A stretch of 9,936 bases of DNA from Frankia sp. GTDB lineage: Bacteria; Actinomycetota; Actinomycetes; Frankiales; Frankiaceae. Below are positions 1 to 6,809 of the stretch, piece after piece; the stretch's first letter is position 1; each line of letters starts with the position of its first letter. The stretch spans positions 1 through 9,936 of the forward strand of contig JADGHD010000140.1 of the NCBI GenBank assembly GCA_019689615.1, read 5' to 3'. A model generated the notes under the pieces. It did not search any database and was not told the DNA's origin. It was given only the letters and a program-made list of their open reading frames with translations. A program made the translations under genes and the position numbers.

Positions 1-1038
1 GTACGCCTTGCTCCGGCTGTGCGCGAACTCGACGATACCGATCCCGCTGGTGCTGCTTCCGCTGGCGGCGTTCCAGCGCAGTGCGCACAGCCGGTCGGTC
101 AGCGCCGAGTCGAGCGAGCGCGGGGAGACCGTGCCGTCCAGCGGGTAGACCTCGTGCTCAAGGTGATCCCGGCCGAGGCGGCGGCCATGCTGGCCTCCAT
201 AGCCACCACCGGCCATGTAGCCGCCACGGGCCGAGGCGTCGCACTCGACGACGTAACGGCGCCCGGCCGCCGTCGTCACCTCGACCGTGCCGTCCCTCAG
301 GTCCAGGTTCTCGTCGAACCGCAGGTCGTGACGGACGTCGACGACATCGTCCAGGCCGCCCGCGGGCGCCCCGGCATCGTCCAGGGCGTGCATGACGGCT
401 CCCTCGAGCAGCACGCGCCGGCCGGCACGGTCCTCGACCAGCAGGAAGCCGATGGACCGGTCGGGGAACTGGGCCTGGAACCACATGTGCAGCCCCTGCC
501 CGCCCGACATCGTGCGCACACCTCGCGACCGGTCCCGCTGGCCGTACCAGCCGTCGACGTCGGTCACCACGCCGTCGATGGTCATCGTGCCCTGGTAGAA
601 CCCGGACTGGAAGAGGTGCTCGAACGACGTCGGCGTCGCCTCGTCCGCGTTGCGAACGTCGACGGTGCCCACCCAGGCCGGCGTGCGAGCCCGCCAGGTG
701 AGGTCGAAGGTGAGGCCGGTCGGATTGTCGGTCAACGCCAGCCGCCAGACCCGGTTGGGCTCGACGACCTGGAACCGGAACGGCCCGCCACCATGCCCGT
801 CGGTCGCGCTGAGCTCGGTCGACCAGCGCACGTTGCGCTGCTCGGTCGGCGTCACCAGGATCACGAACCCGTCGATCACGTCCCGGGCCGGGTAGAGACC
901 GCAGCCGAGCAGGACCGACGGTGAGGTCCTGTCGACGGGGTGGGCATTGAACATGAGCCGGTCGAAGAAGCGGTCCGGCAGACCCGTGACGCCGGGTGAC
1001 ACCAGCTCGTCATGGAACTGCGTCCACATCGCGGTCAT
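1..1038 (-). CDS. Uncharacterised AttH/CrtC-like (DUF7064/7065-type) protein, C-terminus cut by window edge
   Basis: An open frame of 346 codons reads from an ATG at 1038 to base 1 with no stop, so the gene is partial at its C-terminus. The protein is rich in beta-strand-like stretches and has no signal peptide or membrane segment. A central motif at residues 163-175 (GWYGQRDRSRGVR) and a glycine-rich end (GIGIVEF, 332-338) recall the RDxSxGxR and GxGxxE motifs of lipocalin-like AttH/CrtC relatives grouped as DUF7064/DUF7065. This assignment is from memory of the family pattern, not a search. No catalytic function can be stated. The end motif suggests few residues are missing. The start is supported by GAGGAGGAG seven bases upstream. 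An in-frame ATG at 1029 also has AGGAG nine bases before it and is an alternative. The gene lies 104 bases after the kinase-like gene and may share its transcript. Confidence 0.7.
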   Translation of the reverse strand, partial: MTAMWTQFHDELVSPGVTGLPDRFFDRLMFNAHPVDRTSPSVLLGCGLYPARDVIDGFVILVTPTEQRNVRWSTELSATDGHGGGPFRFQVVEPNRVWRLALTDNPTGLTFDLTWRARTPAWVGTVDVRNADEATPTSFEHLFQSGFYQGTMTIDGVVTDVDGWYGQRDRSRGVRTMSGGQGLHMWFQAQFPDRSIGFLLVEDRAGRRVLLEGAVMHALDDAGAPAGGLDDVVDVRHDLRFDENLDLRDGTVEVTTAAGRRYVVECDASARGGYMAGGGYGGQHGRRLGRDHLEHEVYPLDGTVSPRSLDSALTDRLCALRWNAASGSSTSGIGIVEFAHSRSKAY

Positions 1039-1142
1039 CTCCTGGCTCCTCCTCGCTGGTGGTCGCGCCCCGGCCGCTGGCTCCGTGCGCGGGTCCGCGC
1101 GGCGGGGGGCGGGCGACGGGCGTCTCCTGGTTCTGTCCTTCG

Positions 1143-2327
1143 TCAGCCGGTCACGAGCCGGCGGCCGCACGCGTCCCGCGGCGGCACGAAGGGCGGCAGG
1201 CCGGCGGCGGCGTGCGCCGCGGCCAGGAAGGACCAGACGTGGCCGTGGTCCGCGTAGTAGGGGTCACCCCCGCCGGCCCTGGCCCGCCGCCAGCCGTATT
1301 CGTAGAGCGCGGCGAGCTTCCACAACGCGAACGTGGTGTACCAGCGCAGCCGGTCGAGGCCCGGGCCGAGGTCACGGCCGGACCGCTCCTGGTAGCGCGC
1401 GGCCAGCTCCTCGCGGCTCGGGTAGCCGTCCTCCAGCATCGCGACGCCGAGCCGCTGGGTCGGGGTGAGCGGCACGCCCGGTTCGGGCACGGAGGCGAGG
1501 AAGTAGCCGACGTCGTGCAGCGGGTCGCCGATGGTCGCGAGCTCCCAGTCCAGGGTGGCCATCACCCGTCCCGGCGGGTCGGGCGCGAGGACCACGTTGC
1601 CGATCCGGTAGTCGTTGTGCACGATCGCCGCGTCCGACTCGGCCGGGACGTGCGCGCGCAGCCAGGCGTCGACGAGGGCGAACGGCGCGGGCGGCGCGCC
1701 GTCGGCATCCGCCACGAGCTGGCCCATCCGGCGCACGTGGCGGGCGTTGAAGCCATCCGGCCGGCCGAGGTCCGCGAGCCCCGCCGCCCGCCAGTCGACG
1801 GCGTGCAGCTCGACGAGCGTGTCGACGAGTGCCTCGCCGATCTGCCGGCGGACCAGCGGGCTCGCGATCCGGTGCGGCGTCCGGGTCGTCACGACCGGCC
1901 CGTCTGCATAGCTCATCACGTAGAACGGCACGTCGAGCACCTCGCCGGCCGCGGCCGTGGCGAGCACCTTGGCCACCGGCACGGCGGTGGCGCCGAGCGC
2001 GCTGACGAAACGGGCCTCGCGCAGCATGTCGTGCGCACCCGGCGGGAGCGGCGGCGGCGGGCCGCGACGCACCACGACCCGCCGCCGGCTCCCGTCCTCG
2101 ACCAGGAAGGTGAGGTTCGAGTGCCCGTCGCCGATCCGTCTGGTGGTGACAGGGCCCTCGGTCAGCCCTTGGGCGCTCAGGAAGCGTTCCAGCCGGCCGC
2201 GGGTCTCGTCGGTCCAGTCCCAGACGGTCGATTCGACGGAGGGCTCGGCGGCGGGGGGCGACGTCGGTCCCGCCGCGCCGTCGGCCGCGGCCGTCGCCTC
2301 GAGGTTGGCCATCGACGATCCGCTCAC
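1143..2327 (-). CDS. Phosphotransferase family protein (APH/ACAD10-like kinase fold)
   Basis: The 394-residue protein has an aminoglycoside/choline-kinase-like fold of the type found beside, or fused to, acyl-CoA dehydrogenases (ACAD10/11-like). Visible motifs are a nucleotide-loop-like segment GDGHSNLTF (66-74), VVVRRGPPP (84-92), the catalytic Brenner-type loop HNDYRIGN (237-244, Asp239 as base, Asn244 for metal) and DWE (260-262) for metal binding. The first 30 or so residues are Ala/Pro-rich and probably disordered. The family's substrate is unsettled; by analogy with human ACAD10/11 it may phosphorylate a hydroxyacyl-CoA so that it can be dehydrated to an enoyl-CoA, which would suit this beta-oxidation neighbourhood. 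An antibiotic-resistance role is unlikely in this context. The GTG start at 2327 overlaps the upstream crotonase stop as GTGA, suggesting translational coupling, but its SD is weak. An in-frame ATG at 2312 is the alternative. Confidence 0.88.
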   Translation of the reverse strand: MSGSSMANLEATAAADGAAGPTSPPAAEPSVESTVWDWTDETRGRLERFLSAQGLTEGPVTTRRIGDGHSNLTFLVEDGSRRRVVVRRGPPPPLPPGAHDMLREARFVSALGATAVPVAKVLATAAAGEVLDVPFYVMSYADGPVVTTRTPHRIASPLVRRQIGEALVDTLVELHAVDWRAAGLADLGRPDGFNARHVRRMGQLVADADGAPPAPFALVDAWLRAHVPAESDAAIVHNDYRIGNVVLAPDPPGRVMATLDWELATIGDPLHDVGYFLASVPEPGVPLTPTQRLGVAMLEDGYPSREELAARYQERSGRDLGPGLDRLRWYTTFALWKLAALYEYGWRRARAGGGDPYYADHGHVWSFLAAAHAAAGLPPFVPPRDACGRRLVTG

Positions 2328-3256
2328 TGCCCGGTGAACCGTGGCTCGCGCCGGGACTTGAACGCGTGCAGCGCCTCGACCATGTCGGCGGTCCTGGTCA
2401 GCAGCGCCTGCCCGCGGTTCTCCAGCTCGAGCGCTGCGGCGTAGGAGGAGATCTCCTGGTTGCGCTGGATCGCCCGCTTGGACAGCCGCACCCCGCCTGG
2501 CGAGTTCGTCGCGATCAGCCTGGCCATGGCGAGGGCCTCGTCGAACAGCTCATCGCTCGGGACAACCCTGTTGACCAGCCCGATGCGCTCTGCCTCGGCC
2601 GCGTCGACCAGACGGCCGGTGAAGCCGATCTCGGCCGCCCGGCCGGGACCGACCAGCCTGGCCAGGGTGTAGGAGGTGCCCAGCTCCCCCATGGACAGGC
2701 CCACCCGGACGAAGGCCGCGCTGAACTTGGCCGTCGGCGCCGCGAGCCGGATGTCGGCGGCCAGGGCGAGCGCCAGCCCGCCGCCCGTCGCCGCCCCGTG
2801 CACGGCCGCGATCACCGGAAACGGCAGGTGGCGGATCGCCTGGATGCCGCCGGTCGCCGCCTCCTGGAAGGCTAGGAACTCGCGAACTCCCATCCGGGTG
2901 ATGACCTCGATCTCGTCGAGGTCGAACCCGGCGCAGAACGCCCGCTCGCCCGCGCCGGTGAGGATCAGCGCGCGCAGCCCGCTGTCGCGCAGCGCGAGCG
3001 CCGCGGCGCCGTACTCGTGGAACATCCGGACCGTCTGGGAGTTCATCCGGTGCGGCCGGTTAAGGCGCAGCACCCCGATGGGTCCGTCGAGGATCTCGAT
3101 CGACAGCGTCTCCAGCTCGGGCAGCTCCAGATCCGCCGCCGGCGCGGTGGGCGCGGTGTCCACCGTCGATACCGCCTCCGCCTTCGGTCCCGCGTCCTTC
3201 GGTCCCGCGTCGACCACCGGTGCCGCGCCGGCCGACGTGTCCGCTCCCGTTGTCAT
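2324..3256 (-). CDS. Enoyl-CoA hydratase/isomerase family protein (crotonase) with N-terminal extension and no hydratase glutamates
   Basis: The 310-residue crotonase has its core from about residue 46. Oxyanion-hole segments are AFCAGFDLDEI (106-116) and GAATGGGLALALAADI (154-169). Against rat mitochondrial enoyl-CoA hydratase, the Glu144 position (GGGxEL) is Ala162 and the Glu164 position (PE) is Phe182, so classical hydration is unlikely. Glu191 in GLSMGELG lies close to where dienoyl-CoA isomerases carry a catalytic Asp. An isomerase, hydrolase or ring-cleaving activity is possible. The protein is a paralogue of the next gene upstream (3261-4106), sharing near-identical stretches such as SYAAALELENRGQALLTR. 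Residues 1-45 are an Ala/Pro/Asp-rich extension containing a tandem DAGPK repeat. The ATG at 3256 follows GGGGGAG by seven bases and lies four bases past the upstream stop. A GTG at 3163 with GGAGG eleven bases upstream would give a family-length protein. Confidence 0.9.
   Translation of the reverse strand: MTTGADTSAGAAPVVDAGPKDAGPKAEAVSTVDTAPTAPAADLELPELETLSIEILDGPIGVLRLNRPHRMNSQTVRMFHEYGAAALALRDSGLRALILTGAGERAFCAGFDLDEIEVITRMGVREFLAFQEAATGGIQAIRHLPFPVIAAVHGAATGGGLALALAADIRLAAPTAKFSAAFVRVGLSMGELGTSYTLARLVGPGRAAEIGFTGRLVDAAEAERIGLVNRVVPSDELFDEALAMARLIATNSPGGVRLSKRAIQRNQEISSYAAALELENRGQALLTRTADMVEALHAFKSRREPRFTGQ
3181..3210. repeat. Perfect 15-bp tandem duplication (two copies) inside the crotonase N-terminal extension
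   Basis: The 15-base unit ccttcggtcccgcgt occurs twice back to back at 3181-3195 and 3196-3210. It is in frame and encodes a DAGPK-DAGPK repeat on the minus strand, within the low-complexity leader of the crotonase at 2324-3256. Such a unit can expand or contract without breaking the frame. Confidence 0.95.
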
Positions 3257-3260
3257 GGCG

Positions 3261-4106
3261 TCACTCCCCCACGAAGACCGGTGGGCGCTTCTCCCGGAAG
3301 GCGGCCAGTGCCTCCGGCATGTCCCTGCTTCGGGTGAGCAGCGCCTGGCCGCGGTTCTCCAGCTCCAGCGCGGCGGCGTACGACCCGACCTCGAGATTGG
3401 CCTGCAGCGCCCGCTTCGACAGCTGCACGCCGCCCGGCGAGTTCGTGACGATCTTCTCGGCCAGCGCGAGCGCGTCGTCGAGCAGGGTGTCCGGCTCGCT
3501 GACCGCGTTGACCAGCCCGAGCCGCAGCGCCTCGTCCGCGCCGACGAACCGGCCGGTGAAGCAGATCTCGCTGGTCGCCGCCGGCCCGATCAGCCGGGTC
3601 AACAGCCAGGAGGCGCCCAGATCGCCGGCCGAGAGGCCGATGCGCACAAACGCGGCGTTGAACCGAGCGGAGGTTGCGGCGAGCCGGATGTCCGCGGCGA
3701 GGGCGAGCGAGAGGCCGCCGCCCGCGGCGGCCCCGTTGACCGCCGCGATCACCGGAACGCGCAGCGACCGGATCGCCAGCAGCGCCCGCGCGGCCCGCTC
3801 CTGCTGGTCGAGCATGCCCAGCGCGCCGAGGCTCGCGAGCTGCTCGGCATCGTCCAGGTCATAGCCCGAGCAGAAGGCCCGGCCGGCGCCGGTGAGGATC
3901 ACCACCCGCAGCGTGGGGTCCGCGTCGAGTTGCGCGGCCACCTTCTCCAGCTCGACGAACATCCTGTCGGTCATCGCGTTGTACCGCGCCGGCCGGTTCA
4001 GGGTGAGCACGACGATGCCGGGCCGGCGTTGCTCCACCAGAAGCGTCTCGTACGCGGAGTCCCGCGGCCCGCCCTGCGGGTCTGTCAACGATCGTTCCGC
4101 CGCCAT
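3261..4106 (-). CDS. Enoyl-CoA hydratase/isomerase family protein (crotonase) lacking both hydratase glutamates
   Basis: The 281-residue protein is a single crotonase domain that binds an acyl-CoA thioester. Oxyanion-hole segments are GRAFCSGYDLDD (75-86) and NGAAAGGGLSLALAADI (124-140). The residues matching the two catalytic glutamates of rat enoyl-CoA hydratase are Ser133 and Phe153, and Asp162 in GLSAGDLG is the nearest acidic candidate. The tandem neighbour at 2324-3256 shows the same pattern, so this is probably a specialised subgroup (isomerase, hydrolase or C-C cleaving) rather than decay. All other core motifs are intact, including the NSPGGVxLSKRAL segment (222-234). The ATG at 4106 is preceded by a moderate AGGTAGGG. 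It is the first gene after an 82-base gap holding a palindrome and an AT-rich patch, so it may begin a separate transcript with the two genes downstream. Confidence 0.9.
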   Translation of the reverse strand: MAAERSLTDPQGGPRDSAYETLLVEQRRPGIVVLTLNRPARYNAMTDRMFVELEKVAAQLDADPTLRVVILTGAGRAFCSGYDLDDAEQLASLGALGMLDQQERAARALLAIRSLRVPVIAAVNGAAAGGGLSLALAADIRLAATSARFNAAFVRIGLSAGDLGASWLLTRLIGPAATSEICFTGRFVGADEALRLGLVNAVSEPDTLLDDALALAEKIVTNSPGGVQLSKRALQANLEVGSYAAALELENRGQALLTRSRDMPEALAAFREKRPPVFVGE

Positions 4107-4125
4107 ACCGGCACCCTACCTCTCG

Positions 4126-4136
4126 GACCAATGGTC
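4126..4136. promoter_or_regulatory. Perfect short palindrome in the 82-base gap before the tandem crotonases; candidate operator
   Basis: The sequence gaccaatggtc has 5-bp perfect arms around one central base. It lies 20 bases upstream of the crotonase ATG at 4106. Immediately upstream on the minus strand is one of the few AT-rich patches in the window (gaaatatgg, about 4139-4147), which could contain a -10 element, although I see no convincing -35. Palindromes of this kind often bind TetR/FadR-type repressors of acyl-CoA catabolism, but no particular regulator is implied. Confidence 0.3.
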
Positions 4137-4188
4137 AGGCCATATTTCGCAGACGGACGACGCCGCCGCTGCCCAGACGGCGGGGGTG

Positions 4189-4971
4189 TCAGCGGAACCT
4201 GGGCCGACGCTTCTCGACGAACGCGGCGATGCCCTCCGCCGCCTCGCCCTGCTCGAACAGCTGCTGCTCCTGAGCGAGCTCGTAGCGCTGGCCGTCGGCC
4301 AGCGGCAGGTCGCCGGCCGCGTCGACGGTCCGCACGACCGCGAGCTGGGCCGGCAGCGAGGCACCGATCAGCTCGTCGGCGAGCGCCAGCGCCGCCTTCT
4401 GGACATCGCCGTCGGTCAGCCGGTCCACGAGCCCGATCGCGTACGCCTCCGCGGCAGGCACCTGCCGCGCCGTCAGCATCATGTCCAGCGCCCGCCCCCG
4501 CCCGACCAACCGGGGAAGGCGCTGCGTACCCCCGGCCCCGGGAATGAGGCCGATCTTCACCTCGGGCAGGCCGAGCGCGGCCCTCGGACCGGCGACGCGC
4601 AGGGTGGCGCCGAGCGCAAGCTCGAGGCCGCCGCCGAGGGCAAGCCCGTCGATGGCCGCGATCGACAGGAACGGCGCCGCGGCCAGCCGGTCGTTGACGG
4701 CGCGCATCCGGTCGCCGTATGCGGTGAAGGCGGCCGCGTCGATCGTGGCCATGTGCTTGATGTCCGCGCCGGCGGCGAAGAAGCCGTCGAGCGCCGACGT
4801 GATCACCATGACCTTGGTGTCGCCGGCGGCGGCAGCGTCGTCGATGGCCGCCATCAGCCCGTCCAGCAGGGGGATGCCCAGCGCGTTCGCCGGCGGTCGG
4901 GCCATCGTCACCACCCGGACCCCGGCCGACTCCGTGCGCCAGGTGACGACCTCTGCTTGCTGGTTCGGCAC
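4189..4971 (-). CDS. Enoyl-CoA hydratase (canonical crotonase)
   Basis: The 260-residue protein has the usual length of a soluble enoyl-CoA hydratase, which adds water to trans-2-enoyl-CoA in beta-oxidation. Both catalytic glutamates are present and 20 residues apart, as in rat hydratase (Glu144/Glu164): Glu117 in GGGLEL and Glu137 in LPEVKIG. The loop GLIPGAGGTQRLPRLVG (141-157) and the oxyanion-hole segment AAGADIKHM (66-74) are also standard. The GTG at 4971 is chosen because GGGAGGA lies six bases upstream. An in-frame TTG at 4986 would put that SD inside the coding region and is less likely. The gene is 73 bases after the BadH-like SDR and 82 bases before the tandem crotonases. It should supply the hydration step of the pathway, unlike those two paralogues, which lack the needed acids. 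Confidence 0.93.
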   Translation of the reverse strand: MPNQQAEVVTWRTESAGVRVVTMARPPANALGIPLLDGLMAAIDDAAAAGDTKVMVITSALDGFFAAGADIKHMATIDAAAFTAYGDRMRAVNDRLAAAPFLSIAAIDGLALGGGLELALGATLRVAGPRAALGLPEVKIGLIPGAGGTQRLPRLVGRGRALDMMLTARQVPAAEAYAIGLVDRLTDGDVQKAALALADELIGASLPAQLAVVRTVDAAGDLPLADGQRYELAQEQQLFEQGEAAEGIAAFVEKRRPRFR

Positions 4972-5044
4972 CGCTGTTCCTCCCAAGGCTGGTGACGACG
5001 ATCTCGTAACGGGTGCTGCCGCGCCCCGGGCGCGCAGGCGGAGC

Positions 5045-5803
5045 TCAGGCCATCGTCAGCCCGCCGCTGACGGACAGCGTCTGACCGGTGATGAAACCGG
5101 CGGCGTCGGAGGCGAAGAAGGCCACAGCCGGGCCGACGTCCTCCGGGGTGCCGAGCCGCCGCATCGGGACGGCCCGGGTCATACCGGCGATCACCTTCTC
5201 GGCGTCGCCGCCGGAGCCGTTGGCGAACGCACGCAGCGCCGGGGTGTCCGTCGGGCCGGGGCAGACGGTGTTCGCCGTGATCCCGTCTGTCGCGACCTCG
5301 CGGGCGAGCGTCTTGGTGAAGGCGATGATGCCGCCCTTGGCGCCGGAGTAGACCGCCTCCAGGGAGGAGCCGACCCGGCCGGCGTCGGAGCCGATGTTGA
5401 TGATCCGTCCGAAACCTCGTTCGATCATGCCGGGCAGCACCGCCTTGGTGACCCGCAGGGCGCCCTTGAAGTTGATGTCGAGAATGCGGTCCCAGAACTG
5501 CTCGGTGGTCCGCACGAACGGCATGAAGTCGTCCCAGCCGGCGTTGTTGACGACCACCTCGACCGGGCCGAGGTCGCGCTCGACCGCCGCGACGGCCGCG
5601 GCGACCGACGCGGAGTCGGTGACGTCGATCGCCACCGCGATGGCCGTGCCGCCGGCCGCGACCAGTTCCTTCGCGGTCCGCTCGGCGGCCTCGACATTGA
5701 GGTCGGCGACCGCGACCCGGAACCCGGCCTCGGCGAGCGACGTGGCGATCCCGCGCCCGATACCCTGTGCCGCTCCGGTGACCAACGCGACGCGGTTGCT
5801 CAT
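5045..5803 (-). CDS. SDR-family dehydrogenase, BadH-like (2-hydroxycyclohexanecarboxyl-CoA dehydrogenase type)
   Basis: The 252-residue classical short-chain dehydrogenase has the cofactor loop TGAAQGIG (9-16), NNAG (86-89), structural Asn111 and the catalytic Ser139, Tyr152, Lys156 set (YSGAK). Asp34 at the end of the second strand suggests NAD(H). The segments NNAGWD, SDAGRVGSSxEAVYS, VCPGPTDT and the C-terminal GFITGQTLSVSGGLTM closely resemble, as I recall it, Rhodopseudomonas BadH, which oxidises 2-hydroxycyclohexanecarboxyl-CoA to the 2-keto form. A related 3-hydroxyacyl-CoA or other hydroxyacyl-CoA dehydrogenase is equally possible, so no symbol is given. The ATG at 5803 has GGAGA four bases upstream and gives a clean N-terminus; the frame stays open far upstream, but that extension only shadows the lyase gene. 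It follows the lyase by 47 bases and precedes the hydratase by 73, consistent with one catabolic operon. Confidence 0.9.
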   Translation of the reverse strand: MSNRVALVTGAAQGIGRGIATSLAEAGFRVAVADLNVEAAERTAKELVAAGGTAIAVAIDVTDSASVAAAVAAVERDLGPVEVVVNNAGWDDFMPFVRTTEQFWDRILDINFKGALRVTKAVLPGMIERGFGRIINIGSDAGRVGSSLEAVYSGAKGGIIAFTKTLAREVATDGITANTVCPGPTDTPALRAFANGSGGDAEKVIAGMTRAVPMRRLGTPEDVGPAVAFFASDAAGFITGQTLSVSGGLTMA

Positions 5804-5840
5804 GGATTCTCCGTAAGTTGTCGAAACGGCGAGTTCTCGG

Positions 5841-5853
5841 TGAGTGGCACTCA
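5841..5853. promoter_or_regulatory. 13-base palindrome at the lyase stop codon
   Basis: The sequence tgagtggcactca has perfect 6-bp arms around one base and includes the stop codon of the lyase gene. A second shorter palindrome, cactcagtg (5848-5856), overlaps it. It lies 38 bases upstream of the BadH-like SDR start. It could be an operator, a small RNA hairpin or chance; there is no T-tract to make it a terminator. Confidence 0.25.
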
Positions 5854-6798
5854 GTGGGTGGCGGCCCGCGCCCACGGCACGGGACCGGCGATGATGGAGT
5901 GGCTGGTCAGCGTGCGGCCGAGGATCTGCTGCGCGGTGCGCGCCGCCTCGATGACCTTGTCGAGGTCGAGCCCGGTGTCCACGCCCATCTCGTGGAACAT
6001 GCTGACCAGGTCCTCGGTGGCGATGTTCCCGGTGGACCGGGCGGGCACCGGGCAGCCGCCCAGCTCGCCGAAGCTCGACTCGAAGCTCGTGCACCCGGCC
6101 TCCAGGGCGGCGTAGGCGTTCGCCAGGCCCTGCCCACGGGTGTTGTGGAAGTGCGCGGTGACCTCGACACCGGGCAGCCGCTCCAGGGCGGCGGCGAAGA
6201 ACCGGCCGGCATAGGCCGGGTTGGCCATGCCGGTCGTGTCCCCGAAGCCGATCTCGGCGGCGCCGGCCTCGGCGAACTGCTCCGCGAGGTCCAGCACCCG
6301 GCCCAGCGGGACCTCGCCCTCGTAGGGGCAGCCGAACGAGGTGGCGATGACGGCGCACAGCCGCAGGCCCTCGGCGACGATCCGCCGGCCCATCACGGCG
6401 ACGTCGGCCATGGTCTCCTCGACCGTACGGTTGATGTTGCGCTTGTTGTGCGTCTGCGAGGCGCTGACGAACAGCGCGACGGACTCGAAGTACTCCCGGT
6501 GACGCAGGGCGTTGTCGAGCCCCTTGCTGTTCGGGACGAGCACCATCCGCTCGACCCCGGCCGGCAGGTCGATGCCGCGCAGCACCTCCACCCCGTCGGC
6601 CAGTTGCGGAATGACGTCGGGGCGCACGAAGCTCGCGACCTCGATCCGGGTGAAGCCGGCCTGGCCGAGCATGTTGATCAGTCTGATCTTGTCCGCGGTC
6701 GGGACCGTCTCGGGCTCGTTCTGGAATCCGTCGCGCGGTCCGACCTCGCGGATGCGAACCCGGCGACGCTCGCCAGGCGTGGCGTTCGGATGTGTCAT
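5851..6798 (-). CDS. Hydroxymethylglutaryl-CoA lyase-like protein
   Basis: The 315-residue TIM-barrel enzyme belongs to the HMG-CoA lyase branch of the DRE metallolyases, which cleave HMG-CoA to acetoacetate and acetyl-CoA. It carries EVGPRDGFQNE (18-28; Arg22 and Asp23 match human Arg41/Asp42), metal-ligand histidines in HFHNTRG (216, 218), the catalytic Cys249 in LGGCP and Asn258 in GNIATED. The spacings His218-Cys249 and Cys249-Asn258 equal the human ones. Around the cysteine it departs from the family signature SVAGLGGCPY, reading SFGELGGCPV, then PARSTGN instead of a GASGN-type loop, and the usual HxHDT is HFHNT. It may therefore use another 3-hydroxy-3-methylacyl-CoA. The ATG at 6798 sits seven bases after AGGAGG; an ATG two codons earlier (6804) is only one base from it. 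The gene begins 11 bases after the CoA-transferase stop. Confidence 0.9.
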   Translation of the reverse strand: MTHPNATPGERRRVRIREVGPRDGFQNEPETVPTADKIRLINMLGQAGFTRIEVASFVRPDVIPQLADGVEVLRGIDLPAGVERMVLVPNSKGLDNALRHREYFESVALFVSASQTHNKRNINRTVEETMADVAVMGRRIVAEGLRLCAVIATSFGCPYEGEVPLGRVLDLAEQFAEAGAAEIGFGDTTGMANPAYAGRFFAAALERLPGVEVTAHFHNTRGQGLANAYAALEAGCTSFESSFGELGGCPVPARSTGNIATEDLVSMFHEMGVDTGLDLDKVIEAARTAQQILGRTLTSHSIIAGPVPWARAATH

Positions 6799-6809
6799 CT
6801 CCATGCCTC

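Noticed and set aside
1039..1142. The 104-base gap before the left-edge gene, checked for a promoter or terminator
   Set aside because: It holds only a small GC stem (GCGCG/CGCGC) and the SD; no -10/-35 pair or T-tract is visible.
1143..2327. Reading the phosphotransferase as an aminoglycoside-resistance gene
   Set aside because: Its motifs and its acyl-CoA gene neighbours fit the ACAD-associated subgroup, and there is no mobile-element context.
2676..4547. Plus-strand open frame of 623 codons, and others at 19-924, 996-2444, 4481-6115 and 7649-9340
   Set aside because: All run antisense to clear enzyme genes, show Arg/Pro/Ala/Gly-rich translations with no recognisable domain, and are expected from extreme GC bias at codon third positions.
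5020..5034. GC palindrome cgcgccccgggcgcg just after the BadH-like SDR stop, considered as a terminator
   Set aside because: Perfect 7-1-7 arms, but it is pure G/C with no following T-tract and lies between genes that appear co-transcribed. Such palindromes arise often by chance at this GC content.
5804..6358. Upstream in-frame extension of the BadH-like SDR (minus-strand frame open from 6358)
   Set aside because: It overlaps the lyase gene in another frame, is Arg/Gly-rich, and the SD-backed ATG at 5803 gives a family-length SDR.
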